64,000 bases of DNA from Deltaproteobacteria bacterium (GCA_026417175.1 JAOADT010000002.1:22052-86051); one strand, 5' to 3'; shown: positions 31,853 through 42,628, numbered from the stretch's first letter. Translations and numbers: made by a program. The notes: generated by a model from the letters alone, not told the origin.

Positions 31853-34800
31853 TCACAGAGACAGAACCTTCAACAATACATTTCTAGTTAGGCCCAAAAG
31901 ATCTAAAGGCTTTTTTTCTATTTTCACAAGTACCTTATTTTCTGGTATAAGTTTAACCCCATCTTCAATGGCAAGCCTAATTAGCTTTTCAACATCTATG
32001 GGTGTTTTATCTGTGATGTGAATTAAAAGCCCTTTTTCCGTTTTTTCAACTTTTTTCACATTTACTTTTTCTAAGAACAACCTCAAGCTAACTATCTCAA
32101 GTAGATTTCTTACAGGCTGCGGAATCCTTCCGTATCTATCGACTACCTCTAATTCCATTTCCTTTAACTCTTCTTCAGATCTTATTTTGGCAATTCTCTT
32201 GTACAAGAGAAGTTTCTGAGAAGAATCCCCCACATATGAGTCTGGGATATACGCCTCTACGGGAAGGGAAATTTCCGGGATGAACTCCTGCTCTTCATGG
32301 GGTCTCTTTTCCCTCAACTCCTTTACAGCATTTTCAAGCATTGATAGATACAATTCGAACCCTACGGAATCTATGTTACCTGATTGCTCCTTCCCCAACA
32401 AATTTCCACAGCCCCTAATTTCAAGGTCATAATTTGCTATATAGAATCCAGCTCCAACTTGCGTCATCTCTTCTATAATCTTGAGTCTTAGTATAGCTTC
32501 TCTTGTCAGTACCTCATTCTCAGGTACAAGAAGATATGCGTAAGCTTGTCTAGGGCCCCTCCCTACTCTTCCTCTCAACTGATAAAGCTCGGAAAGTCCC
32601 ATCCTATGGGCATTATTAATGAAAATCGTATTTACATTAGAAATGTCTAAACCTGATTCTATTAGATTGGTGGACAGAAGCACATCATATTTTCGATCTA
32701 TAAAATCCAGCATTACTTTCTCCAGATGGGATTCTTTCATTTTTCCATGTGCAACCCCGATTTTTATGTTTGGTATTAGCCTCTCAATGTGGCCTTTAAC
32801 CTTTTCTATATTGTAGATATAGTTGTGAACGAAAAAAACCTGCCCACCTCGATCAAGTTCCCTTAATATCCCTTTTTTTATAATCTCGTCGTTAAATTTC
32901 ATGACGTATGTCTTAATTGCAAGCCTATCCAAAGGCGGAGTATCGATTATGCTGAGATCCTTTATGCCTGAAAGGGCCATATATAGTGTTCTGGGAATCG
33001 GAGTCGCACTAAGAGTCAGTACATCAACGTTTCTCTTTATAGATTTGAGCTTCTCTTTGTGTCTAACTCCAAACCTCTGCTCTTCATCTATTATCACAAG
33101 GCCTAGATCTTTAAAACCTACATCGTTCTGAAGCATACGATGGGTACCTATTATGATATCGATCTCGCCTCGTTTCAATTTTTCAACTATTTCTTTTTGT
33201 TCTTCCTTTGACCTGAATCTGCTAAGCATTTCAATCGATACTGGATAATCGCCTAGCCTATCTGTGAACGTCTTGAAATGCTGATGGGCAAGGACCGTTG
33301 TCGGCACCAAAATAGCTACCTGTTTGTTGTCCAGAACTGCTTTAAACGCAGCTCTTAAAGCAACCTCTGTTTTGCCAAAACCTGCATCCCCACAGATGAG
33401 TCTGTCCATTGGCTTTGGAGATTTCATATCTGATATAACTTCATTAATAGCTCTCCTTTGTCCCTCTGTTTCTTCATATTCAAATTTGGTTTCCATTTCT
33501 CTAAAAAGTTCATCTTCATCAGAGAATGCAAAGCCTGTAGAACACTGTCTTTCGGCATATATCTGAAGTAACTCGTTCGCTATATCTTCTACCTTCTTTT
33601 TTACTCTTGCCTTGGTTCTTACCCATTTATTCGAACCGAGCTTATCAATCTTTGGTCGTCTATTCTCCGTAGAAATGTACTTTTGTAAAAGATAAAAATC
33701 ATGTGCTGGAACGTAAAGTCTATCCCCACCCTCGTACTCTACTACAAGAAAGTCCTTAGTAGATCCGTCTACATTTATTTCTCTCGTGCCTCTGAATATT
33801 CCTATCCCGTAATCTAAGTGTACAACGAAATCACCAGGTGTAAGTTCTTTAAAAGCATCTAGGAATTCGTCCTTTTCTGGAAGCTTTGTTTTTACCGTCC
33901 TTCTCTTCGGACCAAGTATTTCATCCTCAGTGATAACAATCATATTTTTCGTTCTAAATCCCCGTCTCAAAGGTCCATAAACAATCCCCCACTCCCTTTT
34001 TTCTGGGTTAAATTCAGGCTTTTTTATTATTGGAATGGAAATCCCATACGCAGACATTATCTCTTTTAACCTTTCGGCCTGATACTCTGAATTGCAAGTG
34101 ATGTAAAAGCACGGAACATTCCACCATTCCTCTATTATCTTTTGGGAGAGTATTTTGAAGACCTCATTTTTTTTAAGCTGGAAAAGCCCTCTTAAGTCTT
34201 CATTTGAAATTGCTTCTTCAATGCAGTGGTGATCTGAATCCTCTACACTACCTATGTTAAGTATTCTGACTTTTTCTGTCTTTTCATTCCAAATATTGAG
34301 GAGAAACGTGTCTCCGTTAGTTTTCAATCTTTCATCAAGACTTTTGTAGACAATCAAACTCCCTTCTTCTATGTAATGGAGAATTGTCTCTTTCTTTTTT
34401 TGTGATTGGATTAGACTCAAAACATCTACGTTTTTTACCTGCCTTTTAGACCTCTGCGTTCCTGGATCAAAAAACCTAATAGAAATGATCTCATCGCCCA
34501 TAAACTCTATCCGTAATGGGTCCTCATAATTTGGAGCGTAAATGTCGATTATACTTCCTCTTTTCGAAAACTCTCCCTTTTCTCTTACGATGGGGGTCTG
34601 ACTGTAGCCTGCATCAACTAAATATGCGATCAATTCTTCCTGATAGATAAGTTCCCCTTCCTTGAGCGGCTTCAAAAGAGATATAAGTTCTTCTCTGGAT
34701 ACAATTTCAGTACTTATCTCATCTTCAGGAAAAAGACCTATGAAATGGCTCTCATTTAATAATTTATAAAGAAATCCAAGTCTTACAAGTTCATCTTCCT

Positions 34801-35005
34801 TTTCAAAAATCCTATTTTTCTTTGGAGGATAGACACATACTTCTTTTCCTGAGAAGAATTCAATTTCTTCCTTATTTAGCAGTGCTTCCTCTTCGTCGTC
34901 ATAAAAAAAGAGTATTCGCTCCCCAATTCTTGATATGAGAAAGGAAGTGAAGGACCCCCCTGTACCTCTGATAGAGAGTCTTCGGGCAGAATCAAAATCA
35001 AACAT
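31853..35005 (-). CDS. mfd: transcription-repair coupling factor
   Basis: DFVVHLDYGIGIFRG, DRLICGDAGFGKTEVALRAAFKA, IDEEQRFGVRHKE, LSATPIPRTLYMALSGIKDLSIIDTPP, QLRGRVGRG. Confidence 0.97.
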   Translation of the reverse strand: MFDFDSARRLSIRGTGGSFTSFLISRIGERILFFYDDEEEALLNKEEIEFFSGKEVCVYPPKKNRIFEKEDELVRLGFLYKLLNESHFIGLFPEDEISTEIVSREELISLLKPLKEGELIYQEELIAYLVDAGYSQTPIVREKGEFSKRGSIIDIYAPNYEDPLRIEFMGDEIISIRFFDPGTQRSKRQVKNVDVLSLIQSQKKKETILHYIEEGSLIVYKSLDERLKTNGDTFLLNIWNEKTEKVRILNIGSVEDSDHHCIEEAISNEDLRGLFQLKKNEVFKILSQKIIEEWWNVPCFYITCNSEYQAERLKEIMSAYGISIPIIKKPEFNPEKREWGIVYGPLRRGFRTKNMIVITEDEILGPKRRTVKTKLPEKDEFLDAFKELTPGDFVVHLDYGIGIFRGTREINVDGSTKDFLVVEYEGGDRLYVPAHDFYLLQKYISTENRRPKIDKLGSNKWVRTKARVKKKVEDIANELLQIYAERQCSTGFAFSDEDELFREMETKFEYEETEGQRRAINEVISDMKSPKPMDRLICGDAGFGKTEVALRAAFKAVLDNKQVAILVPTTVLAHQHFKTFTDRLGDYPVSIEMLSRFRSKEEQKEIVEKLKRGEIDIIIGTHRMLQNDVGFKDLGLVIIDEEQRFGVRHKEKLKSIKRNVDVLTLSATPIPRTLYMALSGIKDLSIIDTPPLDRLAIKTYVMKFNDEIIKKGILRELDRGGQVFFVHNYIYNIEKVKGHIERLIPNIKIGVAHGKMKESHLEKVMLDFIDRKYDVLLSTNLIESGLDISNVNTIFINNAHRMGLSELYQLRGRVGRGPRQAYAYLLVPENEVLTREAILRLKIIEEMTQVGAGFYIANYDLEIRGCGNLLGKEQSGNIDSVGFELYLSMLENAVKELREKRPHEEQEFIPEISLPVEAYIPDSYVGDSSQKLLLYKRIAKIRSEEELKEMELEVVDRYGRIPQPVRNLLEIVSLRLFLEKVNVKKVEKTEKGLLIHITDKTPIDVEKLIRLAIEDGVKLIPENKVLVKIEKKPLDLLGLTRNVLLKVLSL

Positions 35006-35011
35006 AAAACT

Positions 35012-35614
35012 TTAAGGATCTGGAAGAACCTCTATGTACCTTTTATATTCCTTTAAAACTGCATTAGAAAACTTCGTTCTGTAATTTTGGCTTGAATAGT
35101 CACTGAGCCTTGTTTCACCCATATTGTAGGCACTTAAAGCGTAATGGATATCATGATATTCTTCTATAAGATTGGAAAGAATGTGCGTACCTATCATCAC
35201 ATTCTTTTGAGAGTCGTGGAGACTTTTTCTATTATGTAGTTTTATTCCTAGGTCTTTTGCTACTTTGTGTGCAACAGAAGGTTTTACTTGTAGAAGACCC
35301 CTAGCTCCCTTTGGAGAGACTGCATCGATTCTAAAATTACTTTCCACTTTTGCAAGGGCGAGGATTATTCGGTAATCTATTCCGCTCTTTTTAGATACCC
35401 TGTATATTGCAGTTGCAACCTCTTGAAGAGTTTCAGTATCTAAATTCGTCCCTTCCTTTTGAATGAAATCCACAACTTGTGAAACGACACATTTTTCTTT
35501 TATTTCTTCCATCTCGCTTCTTATAAAAATGGCAGACTTCGGTGATATGACCAACAGTGTAAAAATAAAAATCCCACCCCCGAGAAGTATTTTAATTTTT
35601 TTGCTCTCTTTCAT
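35012..35614 (-). CDS. lytic transglycosylase (SLT domain), membrane-anchored
   Basis: ALAKVESNFRIDAVSPKGARGLLQVKPSVA, ALSAYNMGETRL. Confidence 0.9.
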   Translation of the reverse strand: MKESKKIKILLGGGIFIFTLLVISPKSAIFIRSEMEEIKEKCVVSQVVDFIQKEGTNLDTETLQEVATAIYRVSKKSGIDYRIILALAKVESNFRIDAVSPKGARGLLQVKPSVAHKVAKDLGIKLHNRKSLHDSQKNVMIGTHILSNLIEEYHDIHYALSAYNMGETRLSDYSSQNYRTKFSNAVLKEYKRYIEVLPDP

Positions 35615-36757
35615 AGAGTCTTTACTTTACAACACGGAATCTTCCCTTGTCAATCCGAGCTTATTAATTCTCTGAAAACTTAAATACTTCTTGTCAATCA
35701 AGGTTTTCCGTCAATTTAGTTTCGGTAACCAAACCGAAAGAAAATATTTAACAATAAAAAACAGAAAATAGGTAAATGTGAGCGATAAGTACATTAATAA
35801 CACTATAAATAAAGTAAACCTAAAACGTTCTTTTGAAAAACTTTTTATGCGAATTGTTCTTTAAAAAACCAAAAACGTGAAAAAGTAATCTTCAGTTTTG
35901 CTGTTAATTATTGTTAGATCTTGTTATATAATCTTACCGACTCATTACAATCATTTCACTTTATCCTTTTTGTATGTTAACCCAGAAGGCAGTTTTACTC
36001 CTAGGACCATTTCTTTTCGGAAGAGCTAAAAAATATAGGATGATCTTAAATAGTTCACCGAAATCAGTTGAACATCTTTAAAAACTTGGCTGATCATATT
36101 TTTCAAATAAAAAGCATTAATGGATATTATAAAAACCAATTTTAGTATAAAACATTCTCTCATTTTACTCAACGGATAAGGGTACGGAGTCAAGTCAAGT
36201 CTGTGTATTTGAGAAAAGTATCTTAAGCCTTTCAACACAGAACAAGTTGTATTTTCGGGTATAGCAGGGTATGCCATTAACTTGTGTTTAGTAATGAGGT
36301 TAGCAGATTGTCAGGGAACGTAATGTTGGATTTAAATTCAGGGGACACGGTCCTTTCACGCATATATTTTTATTGAAACACTTCAAACTATAGGGTATTG
36401 AAAAAATATGTGTTACTTTGAGTTAAGCATTGTTCATGATAAGATTTGAAAACAAGTCCTTAGAAACTCTTGGCAAAAAAGAATGACTTACTTTAGGCTG
36501 ACGAATGGAAATATGATAGATCGGTTAGGTTTTACTTGCGAGTTAAGTCAGATCACCACATCCACAAAGGATCTGAAACTCCTAGAGTCCGCAACTATAG
36601 TTCTAACATTTGGGATAACCCATACAACGTTTTCTTTTGGAGGTAGTCTCCCTTATCAAGTTAACTTTTTTGAAAACGCTAAAACCTCATTTTCCGGACC
36701 TAGAAGGCTGCGTAGAAACCTTATAAAGTATCTCTATTTTAACTCAAGGCATCATAG

Positions 36758-37189
36758 ATGAAAGAATTTGTGGACCCCTTAAAGAAGGGTTTACTTAATG
36801 GGCTCTCTGTAACGTACACAATGGTTAAGGTCATAATACCGTGTTACGTTTTGATCGAATTCATAAAGTACTACGATCTGCTTAGACCAGTTGCTACTTT
36901 TTTTAAACCTGTAATGAGACTCCTAGATCTGCCTGGTGAGGCTGCATTGGGACTCCTTGCCGGTTTTTTCATCAATCTTTACGCTGCTATAGCAATCCTT
37001 TCACCGCTAAACCTTTCTCCGAAGGAAATCACGGTATGCGCTCTCAATTTAGGAATATGTCACAGCCTTACAGTTGAAACGCCTGTCACAAGAAAAACAG
37101 GAGTAAATTACGTCCCTTTACTCTTCTTACGACTCTTTTTGGGTCTTTTTGCGGGATGGGCAGTGGGCATACTATGGAAGATTTGGTAA
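36758..37189 (+). CDS. nucleoside-recognition ('Gate') domain membrane protein
   Basis: Membrane segments, VKVIIPCYVLIEFIKYY, GLLAGFFINLYAAIAIL pattern. Confidence 0.6.
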   Translation: MKEFVDPLKKGLLNGLSVTYTMVKVIIPCYVLIEFIKYYDLLRPVATFFKPVMRLLDLPGEAALGLLAGFFINLYAAIAILSPLNLSPKEITVCALNLGICHSLTVETPVTRKTGVNYVPLLFLRLFLGLFAGWAVGILWKIW

Positions 37190-37635
37190 AGGTACTTCTC
37201 GGTGGCCTTTATTCTTCAGTCTCTCTCATACTAAAATTATTGCTCATAATCCTACCTCTTACGATCTCGTATGAGTTTTTAAAGTTAAAAGAGAAATCGT
37301 ATCTAGGGAAAAAGGGTGCATTTTTGGGTATTTCAAAAGAAGGATTAATCCCTCTTATTACAGGCATCTTCGTCGGTTTAACATATGGAGCTGGTATAAT
37401 AATACATTCCATCAGGTACTCTAACCTAAGCAAAAGTGAAGCCTTTTTAGTCCTTTTGTTTCTCTCCATATGTCATGCGATTATTGAGGACACTTTGATA
37501 TTCGCCGTTATAGGTGCAGATGAATCTATACTCATTTTTTCCAGATTTTTTCTTACAACTCTTTTGACTCTAATGGTCAAAGTCACGTTAAAAAAAGTCT
37601 TCCTCTGGCATAAGTTAGGCTCCAAATGGAGTTGA
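37174..37635 (+). CDS. nucleoside-recognition ('Gate') domain membrane protein, second half/paralogue
   Basis: GLYSSVSLILKLLLIILPLTISYEFLK, GLTYGAGIIIHS, overlaps previous ORF. Confidence 0.6.
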   Translation: MEDLVKVLLGGLYSSVSLILKLLLIILPLTISYEFLKLKEKSYLGKKGAFLGISKEGLIPLITGIFVGLTYGAGIIIHSIRYSNLSKSEAFLVLLFLSICHAIIEDTLIFAVIGADESILIFSRFFLTTLLTLMVKVTLKKVFLWHKLGSKWS

Positions 37636-39905
37636 TCATAAGGGCTTGCGCATTCATAATGGGTTTAAGTGGACAAGTAGCTCAGATCACTCTCGTTCGA
37701 GAATTTCTAATTGTGTTCTCGGGAAACGAGTTTCTTTTAGGGATCATTCTTTCAAACTGGCTATTATTAGAAGCAATCGGCGCTTTTCTGTCTTATAGAA
37801 CCATAAAAAGAAGGAAAAAAATTACCGGATACTTAATGGCGAACATTTTCTTCTGCTTCACTTTATGTATTGCCTTGTTGGCAATAAGGTTACTTAAAAG
37901 AATTCTTAAGATATCAGTATCCGAGCATCTAGGGATTGGCGCTTCTTTTATTTCTTCTCTTTCCATACTTTCTTTTGTGAGTGGGTTTCACGGCGCCCTT
38001 TTCCCTTATACCTGTCACATTTATAATATTTTTCTTCCACAAAAAGGGGTACAAGCGGGAAAGATTTATGCTCTTGAGACCTTAGGTACGGTTATAGGTG
38101 GAATAATTCTCACGTACATTTTCATTCCATTTGCCGATTCTTTTCGGACGGTTTTTACAGTATCCTTCATAAACATCTCGTTATGCGCTTTACTTTCGTT
38201 TAAAACAGACAAAAATAAAACCACCTTCCTTCTATGCTTAGCAATTTCATGTTTTTTCGGATTTTTGATCTTTTGCGCAAATCAAGTTCACTGGTGGTCG
38301 ATAAAAAAACAGTGGCCAGGTCAAAACGTGGTACACTATGAAAATTCAAAATATGGGAACATTTGTGTAGTGGAAAATGAGGGACAGTACATCTTTTTCC
38401 AGCAAGGGATACCAGAGATATTTATACCCTATCCAGATATGGTAACCATAGAGGAGTTTGTTCATCTTGCACTTCTTGCCCACGAAGCCCCTAAAAATAT
38501 TCTACTTATCGGTTCTGGAGGAGGTGGTGTGATAAATGAAATAATCAAACATCCATCAGTGGAAAGGGTCCAGTATGTAGAGTTGGATCCTCTGATTATA
38601 AAGCTCTTTAAAAAATTTATCACACCCTTAACGGAAAAAGAATTTTCCAGCCCTAAACTAAGAGTAATTTATAAAGACGGAAGACTTTATTTAAAAGAAG
38701 CTCAATATTTTTACGATATTATACTTATAGGCATACAAAGTCCTTTAACACTAGAATCTAATAGACTGTTCACTAAAGAATTTTTCCATCTTGCTAGAAC
38801 AAGGTTAAACCAGAATGGGATGCTGGTCATTGGCATCCCATTCTCGTTCAGATATACCAGCAAAGAATTAAAAAACATGACCAGAACTATTTATCTTACA
38901 TTAGAGAGCGTCTTCAAATACGTAAGAGCATTTCCAGGCGATGGTTCGTGTCTTTTTCTCTGTTCTGATTCTGATTCTATCCTTAGACTTAGTAAGACTT
39001 TGGTTGCCGAGAGAGTTAGGGAAAGGAAATTGATTTTCACTACTGAACTCCCGTGGTACATTGAGCAGAAACTACACGAGGGGTGGAAAACTTGGTTTGA
39101 AAGTTTTGTAGAAAAAAAGATTGGCCACATTAATTCTGACTTTAAACCTATTGCAGTCTTTTATACAGTAGCGTATGTTCAATCTTTAATTTCACCATTC
39201 GTGGGCCATATACTAGAAGGTTTGTCTAGGATTGGATTAGAGATTGTCGTTTTGACACTTATTTCGTTGGTGTTAGCATATTTCGTTTTAAAGAAGAGGC
39301 AAAGCGAAAAAAAGGATGCCCGTTCCATAGGAATACCAATTTTATGTACCGGATTTTGCGGAATGGTTATAGGACTGATTATCCTTTTTTCTTTTCAATC
39401 AATATTTGGGTATGTTTTTTCCTGGCTTGGGGTTCTTCTGTCTGCATATATGGGGGGATCGGCGTTTGGAGCCTATATCGCCAGTTTAAAAAGACTCGAT
39501 TCAACCTCATGCTTGAGATTCTTTCTCTACTCGGAGGTATCCCTTGTTCTTTTCTCTCTTTTTTGTCCAGTATTTATTTGGGTTACAAATTCATATGGCC
39601 CATCTTTTCTTCTTCGGGTTCATTTTCTATTCCTGTCGGTCATAGCGGGTTTCCTTGTGGGGATTCAGTTTCCACTTGCTAATTTTATTTATCTCGGCGA
39701 TGAGATGGATCCTGAAAAAGTAGCAGCTTTTTTGTACGCCTCTGATCTTGGAGGGGGATTCATTGCCGGACTTGTAACCGGATTTTGGCTCATTCCTGTC
39801 TTCGGAGTTATGCAAACAAGTTACATTCTTGCCCTCATAAAACTTGCAAGTCTCACCATATTCATGGTTGAATTTTTTATAAAACCGAAATCAAATGAAA
39901 AATAA
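37626..39905 (+). CDS. polytopic membrane protein with central spermidine synthase-like domain
   Basis: TM helices at both ends; central NILLIGSGGGGVINEIIKHPSVERVQYVELDPLII. Confidence 0.8.
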   Translation: MELIIRACAFIMGLSGQVAQITLVREFLIVFSGNEFLLGIILSNWLLLEAIGAFLSYRTIKRRKKITGYLMANIFFCFTLCIALLAIRLLKRILKISVSEHLGIGASFISSLSILSFVSGFHGALFPYTCHIYNIFLPQKGVQAGKIYALETLGTVIGGIILTYIFIPFADSFRTVFTVSFINISLCALLSFKTDKNKTTFLLCLAISCFFGFLIFCANQVHWWSIKKQWPGQNVVHYENSKYGNICVVENEGQYIFFQQGIPEIFIPYPDMVTIEEFVHLALLAHEAPKNILLIGSGGGGVINEIIKHPSVERVQYVELDPLIIKLFKKFITPLTEKEFSSPKLRVIYKDGRLYLKEAQYFYDIILIGIQSPLTLESNRLFTKEFFHLARTRLNQNGMLVIGIPFSFRYTSKELKNMTRTIYLTLESVFKYVRAFPGDGSCLFLCSDSDSILRLSKTLVAERVRERKLIFTTELPWYIEQKLHEGWKTWFESFVEKKIGHINSDFKPIAVFYTVAYVQSLISPFVGHILEGLSRIGLEIVVLTLISLVLAYFVLKKRQSEKKDARSIGIPILCTGFCGMVIGLIILFSFQSIFGYVFSWLGVLLSAYMGGSAFGAYIASLKRLDSTSCLRFFLYSEVSLVLFSLFCPVFIWVTNSYGPSFLLRVHFLFLSVIAGFLVGIQFPLANFIYLGDEMDPEKVAAFLYASDLGGGFIAGLVTGFWLIPVFGVMQTSYILALIKLASLTIFMVEFFIKPKSNEK

Positions 39906-41028
39906 TGACTGTGAGCTAAGCAGACGCCAGTTTATTAAAAATGTGTCTAAATGGTGCACCAAAACCCTAGGCGTGTTGTTTTTTCCATATCTTTTAACGC
40001 TTCGTACAGGTTTTACTAGAGCTGGCCAAGAAAAAGTCTTTGAGCCTTCTTATTTGAAACTTTTGACCTCTTCTGAACTGAAAACAAGATCAGAAGCTCT
40101 ATGGGAGATAATGGTTTCTTGCGAACTTTGTCCCAGGAAGTGCGGAGTAAACAGACTTAAAGGTAAAAGAGGATTTTGTCAGGCGCCCGGTGCAACACTT
40201 GTGGTATCTGCGTTTCATCCCCATTTCGGAGAGGAAAGGCCTCTTGTAGGATACGGTGGCTCAGGTACTATCTTTTTTACACACTGCAACCTAAGGTGTG
40301 TTTTTTGTCAAAATTGGGAAATAAGTCATCTAGGAAGGGGCACCAAAACTACAATCGAAGAACTTGCACTAATGATGCTAGCCTTACAGGAGGTGGGATG
40401 TCACAATATAAACATAGTAACTCCTACTCACTACTCGCCTCATCTTGTAAAAGCATTGGAAATCGCAGCAAAAAAAGGGCTCAGACTTCCAATAGTGTAC
40501 AACACGAGTGGTTGGGAAAGGATAGAAATTTTGAAACTACTCGATGGGATAGTTGATATATATCTTCCTGACTTTAAGTACTGGGAAGGTGAAAAAGCAG
40601 CAAAGTACTCTTCGGGTGCTTGGAATTATCCAGATATCACTAAAAGAGCAATCCTTGAAATGCATAGACAGGTTGGTGTGGCTAAACCAGAAAGTGACGG
40701 TATTTTAAGAAGAGGACTCATAATAAGACATCTAGTTATGCCTAACAACGTATCTGGGTCAGAAAGAATAATGGAGTGGATAGCGCAGAACTTACCCAAA
40801 AACACCTATGTTAATATAATGGCCCAATACACCCCCTTATATAAGGCATTTGACTATCCGGAAATATCGAGAAGAATAACAAAAGAAGAATATGAAAGGG
40901 TTGTGGAAAAGGCAAAAAAACTGGGCCTTACAAATTTGGATATCCAAGGATTTAGGTGGTTTTTGGGGTCTATAGAAAAAGTTCCACAAGCTTCTGTTCG
41001 TTTACGTCAAATAGGCCCCTACTCGTAA
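39895..41028 (+). CDS. radical SAM protein (AmmeMemoRadiSam/PflA-like) with Tat-like N-terminus
   Basis: CNLRCVFCQNWEIS radical SAM motif, CELCPRKCGVNRLKGKRGFC; N-terminus LSRRQFIKNVSK...LGVLFFPYLL. Confidence 0.88.
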   Translation: MKNNDCELSRRQFIKNVSKWCTKTLGVLFFPYLLTLRTGFTRAGQEKVFEPSYLKLLTSSELKTRSEALWEIMVSCELCPRKCGVNRLKGKRGFCQAPGATLVVSAFHPHFGEERPLVGYGGSGTIFFTHCNLRCVFCQNWEISHLGRGTKTTIEELALMMLALQEVGCHNINIVTPTHYSPHLVKALEIAAKKGLRLPIVYNTSGWERIEILKLLDGIVDIYLPDFKYWEGEKAAKYSSGAWNYPDITKRAILEMHRQVGVAKPESDGILRRGLIIRHLVMPNNVSGSERIMEWIAQNLPKNTYVNIMAQYTPLYKAFDYPEISRRITKEEYERVVEKAKKLGLTNLDIQGFRWFLGSIEKVPQASVRLRQIGPYS

Positions 41029-42628
41029 TTTTCAGTTTTGGGATAACAGGAAGGCCAACAAAAGAAAGATTTACAAAAGGGTACGAAAACAAAATACCGC
41101 TTTCTTTGACGACCCGATTCAACTCTCTATATTTCCTTACAATTTCCTCATAACAAAGATCGCTCATAAGACCACCTATTGGCAAAGGGAGTACTTCCTT
41201 TCTTTCACTTGAAACGAAAACCATCCCCCCTTCATTTTCTATTACCTCATTTATGGCTTCAACTAAGGATATATCGTCACATCCCAGACCTATGATATGA
41301 TGGGAGTCATGCAATATCGATGAAGCCATAGAACCTTTTTTCAATCCAAAACCTCTCAAGAAACCTACTACTGGCTTGGTATTCTTTTTGTATCGGTTAA
41401 TTAGAACAACCTTCAGGATATCTCTTTCTTTATCAGATACTACTAAGTCGCCTTGTACTCGTGGTGTCTCCACACTCGCTCCGGTAAATAAAGATTTTTC
41501 TCTTGTCTCTATCACTCTGATTTTTTGACCCATACTAATTACTTTTATATCGTCTACTGTTAGCTTCGATGCTTGAAAATTATTTATAATTTTTGATCTG
41601 GCAGTATCAAGTTTTACACAACCTTCGTAAAAAACAGGGATACCGTCAATGTATGTAGCTATGACTCTTAAATCTTCAAGATTTTCAACTATTACAAAGT
41701 CTGCAGGATCTCCAACCCTTAAGAGACCTATATCTATACCATAATGAAGCCTAGGGGTCACAGATGTCACCCAAAGAAAATCGAAGATGCTAAGTTTTCT
41801 TCTGACACCCTCTTTTACAGCAGAGTCTATATAGTTCTCTTCCAGATCATCAGGGGCTTTATCATCGCTTCCAATCATGCACGATTTTGGATATCTTTCT
41901 ACCAGAGTAGAAAGTGCATCAAAATCTCTTGATACAGAACCGTACCTTATTATTACTTTCATCCCTTTTTTTATTTTTTCCTCAGCCTCTTCAACGTCTG
42001 TCACTTCGTGGTCAGTAGAGATACCTGCTGATATGTATCTTTCGAGCATTTCTCCTCTCAGTCCAGGTGCATGTCCGTCTATAGGTTTGTTTAAAGTTTT
42101 AGCAAAGGATATCTTTCTCATAATATCTTCCCTTCTCTGAATAACGGATTCAAAATCCATAACCTCTGCTAGAAATTTAATTTCTTTCCTTTTTAAAAGA
42201 GTTTCAATGTCCTGTACTCCTATCTTTCCACCTGAATCTTCCAAGTCCGTTGCAGGCACGCAAGGTGGTGCTCCAAAGTAGAACTTGAAATTTACATTTT
42301 TTGCATTGTTTATCATGAAATCTACCCCTTCCATTCCGACCACATTTGCAATCTCATGTGGATCACATATACAGGCAATGCATCCTTTTCTGACAGCAAT
42401 TTTTGCAAATTCTGACGGAGGCAAAAGAGAACTTTCAATATGTATGTGGGCATCCACAAATCCCGGAATGATAAAAACATTAGGCACGGTATTCTCTTCC
42501 CTTATTGCAAGAATTTTAGAGTTTTGAATGGTAATTGAGCCCTTGAAAACTCTCTTTTTGAAAATATCTACAACGTAGCCCTTTACATCCATACGAACAT
42601 TTTTATAATATGATTTTGATAAATTCAA
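40970..42628 (-). CDS. ade: adenine deaminase
   Basis: PGFVDAHIHIESSLLPPSEFAK, DPHEIANVVG, LAEVMDFESV, DGHAPGL, HDSHHIIGLGCDD. Confidence 0.93.
   Translation of the reverse strand: MNLSKSYYKNVRMDVKGYVVDIFKKRVFKGSITIQNSKILAIREENTVPNVFIIPGFVDAHIHIESSLLPPSEFAKIAVRKGCIACICDPHEIANVVGMEGVDFMINNAKNVNFKFYFGAPPCVPATDLEDSGGKIGVQDIETLLKRKEIKFLAEVMDFESVIQRREDIMRKISFAKTLNKPIDGHAPGLRGEMLERYISAGISTDHEVTDVEEAEEKIKKGMKVIIRYGSVSRDFDALSTLVERYPKSCMIGSDDKAPDDLEENYIDSAVKEGVRRKLSIFDFLWVTSVTPRLHYGIDIGLLRVGDPADFVIVENLEDLRVIATYIDGIPVFYEGCVKLDTARSKIINNFQASKLTVDDIKVISMGQKIRVIETREKSLFTGASVETPRVQGDLVVSDKERDILKVVLINRYKKNTKPVVGFLRGFGLKKGSMASSILHDSHHIIGLGCDDISLVEAINEVIENEGGMVFVSSERKEVLPLPIGGLMSDLCYEEIVRKYRELNRVVKESGILFSYPFVNLSFVGLPVIPKLKITSRGLFDVNEQKLVELFL

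Noticed and set aside
36483-36761. 92-aa ORF before the Gate proteins and 83-aa ORF 36026-36277 (-)
   Set aside because: No recognisable motif or SD; composition looks like translated AT-rich non-coding DNA.
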